Shown: positions 12,030 through 12,950 of the stretch, piece after piece
Layout: every line of letters begins with the position of its first letter
How positions within the stretch are numbered: the stretch's first letter is position 1
Assembly: GCA_003160265.1 (NCBI GenBank)
Contig: PLQY01000015.1
Coordinates: forward strand, 436 to 13,385
Length of the DNA stretch: 12,950 bases
Reading direction: 5' to 3'
From: Peptococcaceae bacterium
GTDB lineage: Bacteria > Bacillota > DSM-12270 > Thermacetogeniales > Thermacetogeniaceae
Notes under the pieces: generated by a model
What the model saw: the letters and a program-made list of their open reading frames with translations, nothing else
Databases searched by the model: none
Told to the model about the DNA's origin: nothing
Program-made: the position numbers and the translations under genes

Positions 12030-12530
12030 CTAGTCATCCCATGGATTGATATAGCGGTGCCTGGCCTTGATACCGGGCTGCAGCGCTATACCAGCCGGCT
12101 TGAAATAGTAGCCGTGCTCATACCGATCGGCATACTCCACGCTGCCATACAGCCACCTCTGCTTTTGCTCGTCCAAGATCTCGATACTGCACCCGCAAGA
12201 GAACTCGAAGGTGTCGCGCCTCTCACCAACGGCCGGAAGATAAAACTTGCCCCATTCGTTCAATTTAAGCCGGCCAGCGGCGTCGATATCGCCCAGGAGA
12301 TACTTGCAATAATGATAGGCATGCTGAACAGCGTCCTGAAAACCTTCGATGGTATGCATGTAGATTCGGGAATCGAATTCGGCTTCACTATCTTCGGCAT
12401 CCTCAGCCCTACGGTGTATCTTCTGTGCTTCTTCGACTTGGGATTCAAGCTCAGCAAGAAGCTTGTGCATGGAAAACTTGAGCCTTGCCGCCAGATCTTT
12501 CGGTTCAGCCATAACTGTCTCGTTAAGCAT
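12030..12530 (-). CDS. hypothetical protein, possible DUF5348-like C-terminus
   Basis: A 166-residue protein without a clear assignment. Residues about 8-60 are helical and charged (LAARLKFSMHKLLAELESQV), perhaps a coiled coil. The second half reads like a small beta domain: GRLKLNEWGKFYLPAVG, FEFSCGCSIEILD, a W-L-Y-G-S-V-E-Y strand, GYYFKPAGIALQPGIKARHR. The order, a C-G-x-x-I-E-I strand, W-x-x-G-x-V-E-Y, then G-Y-Y-F and a L-x-x-G-x-x-A-R close, is reminiscent of DUF5348 proteins of Firmicute mobile elements; this is a recollection, not a match. The ATG at 12530 has AAAGGAGG seven bases upstream and overlaps the preceding ORF's stop by eight bases (ATGCTTAA). A terminator follows. Confidence 0.6.
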   Translation of the reverse strand: MLNETVMAEPKDLAARLKFSMHKLLAELESQVEEAQKIHRRAEDAEDSEAEFDSRIYMHTIEGFQDAVQHAYHYCKYLLGDIDAAGRLKLNEWGKFYLPAVGERRDTFEFSCGCSIEILDEQKQRWLYGSVEYADRYEHGYYFKPAGIALQPGIKARHRYINPWDD

Positions 12531-12795
12531 AACCCGTCCTCCTTTTGGGTTTGAGATTCGGGTAGACATCATCCGGCGCGATCGCTGAACTGTAAGCCAT
12601 TGCAAGCATTAGTTTTGTTTTTGACGTGCCGGCACCCAGAATCCGGACAGCCTCATGAAAGACCACCTTCTTGCTCACCAGATCCGGCCACAACCGCTCC
12701 ATGAGCCAGTTGAGCAACCAGTTCTGGTCCTCCCAGGACATCTCCCTCGCCGCCTGATCCAATCTTCTTTCGTCATCAAAACAACCGCCTCTCAT
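12523..12795 (-). CDS. chimeric antitoxin-like ORF (diverged copy without its toxin)
   Basis: A 90-residue ORF whose residues about 12-50 (LDQAAREMSWEDQNWLLNWL and MERLWPDLVSKKV) repeat the antitoxin at 1712-1900. Relative to that copy it lacks one base after the original ATG, so the antitoxin frame is now read from an upstream ATG (MRGGCFDDERR). The acidic toxin-binding tail is replaced by an unrelated basic tail ending KPKRRTGYA. No toxin gene follows. The overlap with the next gene (ATGCTTAA) suggests it may still be translated and coupled. It may be a decayed antitoxin or a solitary one recruited as a regulator. Confidence 0.5.
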   Translation of the reverse strand: MRGGCFDDERRLDQAAREMSWEDQNWLLNWLMERLWPDLVSKKVVFHEAVRILGAGTSKTKLMLAMAYSSAIAPDDVYPNLKPKRRTGYA

Positions 12796-12897
12796 TCCTC
12801 CGATCCGCTCCTTTCTTGACAAAATAGAGCACCCAGGGGATTTCTCCCTGCGGGCGCAGATTGCCAACGCCCGCCGGAGCAAACATAAAAAGACACA
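12638..12897 (-). repeat. 260-bp direct repeat, copy 2
   Basis: Partner of the block at 1762-2021, in the same orientation and displaced by 10,876-10,877 bases. The leader stem GCGGGCG/CGCCCGC and the GGGA-GAAA-TCCC hairpin are conserved although the loop between the stem arms differs. The GTG start option of copy 1 is changed to GCG, and one base is missing a few codons into the antitoxin. Confidence 0.85.
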
Positions 12898-12950
12898 AGT
12901 GCCGCACAAGCACTCCTCCTCATCTTTGACCCAACTTGAACAGTAAATCG

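Overview
The window looks like a replication, partition and transfer segment of a plasmid or integrative element from a fairly GC-rich Gram-positive anaerobe, plausibly a Peptococcaceae- or Moorella-like Firmicute. This host guess is inference. It rests on strong AAAGGAGG-type ribosome binding sites, a DnaD/HTH-type initiator followed by a DnaC-like loader, a Veg-like small protein and a MazF-type toxin. Nearly all genes are on the minus strand, so the biological order runs from the right edge to the left. Only the transposase tail at the far left is on the plus strand.

In transcription order: 12.9-12.0 kb holds a chimeric antitoxin-like ORF, overlapping a hypothetical protein that ends at a clear terminator. 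An intergenic stretch of about 330 bp follows. Next comes a long operon, 11.7-5.4 kb: an actin-like ParM (split by a frameshift), a ParR-like ribbon-helix-helix protein, a Veg-like protein, an EAL-domain c-di-GMP phosphodiesterase, a winged-helix replication initiator with iteron-like repeats inside its coding sequence, a DnaC-like helicase loader (also split by a frameshift), a VirD4/TraG coupling protein, and a tiny ORF that ends at an intrinsic terminator. A second unit at 5.26-3.5 kb encodes a three-repeat S1-like RNA-binding protein and an unrecognised winged-helix-like protein. A small antibiotic-biosynthesis-monooxygenase (ABM) protein has its own promoter and an unusual leader with a perfect 18-bp hairpin.

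The most unusual part is 2.0-2.7 kb. It has no convincing protein gene. It has a good sigma-A promoter with a palindromic operator lying exactly between -35 and -10, then a chain of hairpins, and an apparent terminator about 670 nt downstream. Six of the hairpins carry the same loop motif, GCGAAGAGCG, inside different but self-complementary stems. The G-U pairs fit only a minus-strand RNA. I regard this as a candidate large structured noncoding RNA and the best lead for something undescribed.

Below 2.0 kb are a MazEF-type toxin-antitoxin pair, a DUF932 plasmid/phage protein whose start is separated from a perfect Shine-Dalgarno by a stable hairpin, and the end of a probable insertion-sequence transposase.

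A 260-bp block carrying the antitoxin leader and start occurs twice in direct orientation (1762-2021 and 12638-12897). The copies bracket the whole par-rep-tra-ncRNA module, so recombination between them would release a circle of about 10.9 kb carrying its own replication and partition genes. Together the genes suggest a self-maintaining mobile replicon: ParM/ParR for segregation, initiator plus loader for replication, coupling protein for DNA transfer, toxin-antitoxin for retention. Three apparent single-base losses (parM, dnaC-like, small ORF) need a read-level check before the element is called decayed.
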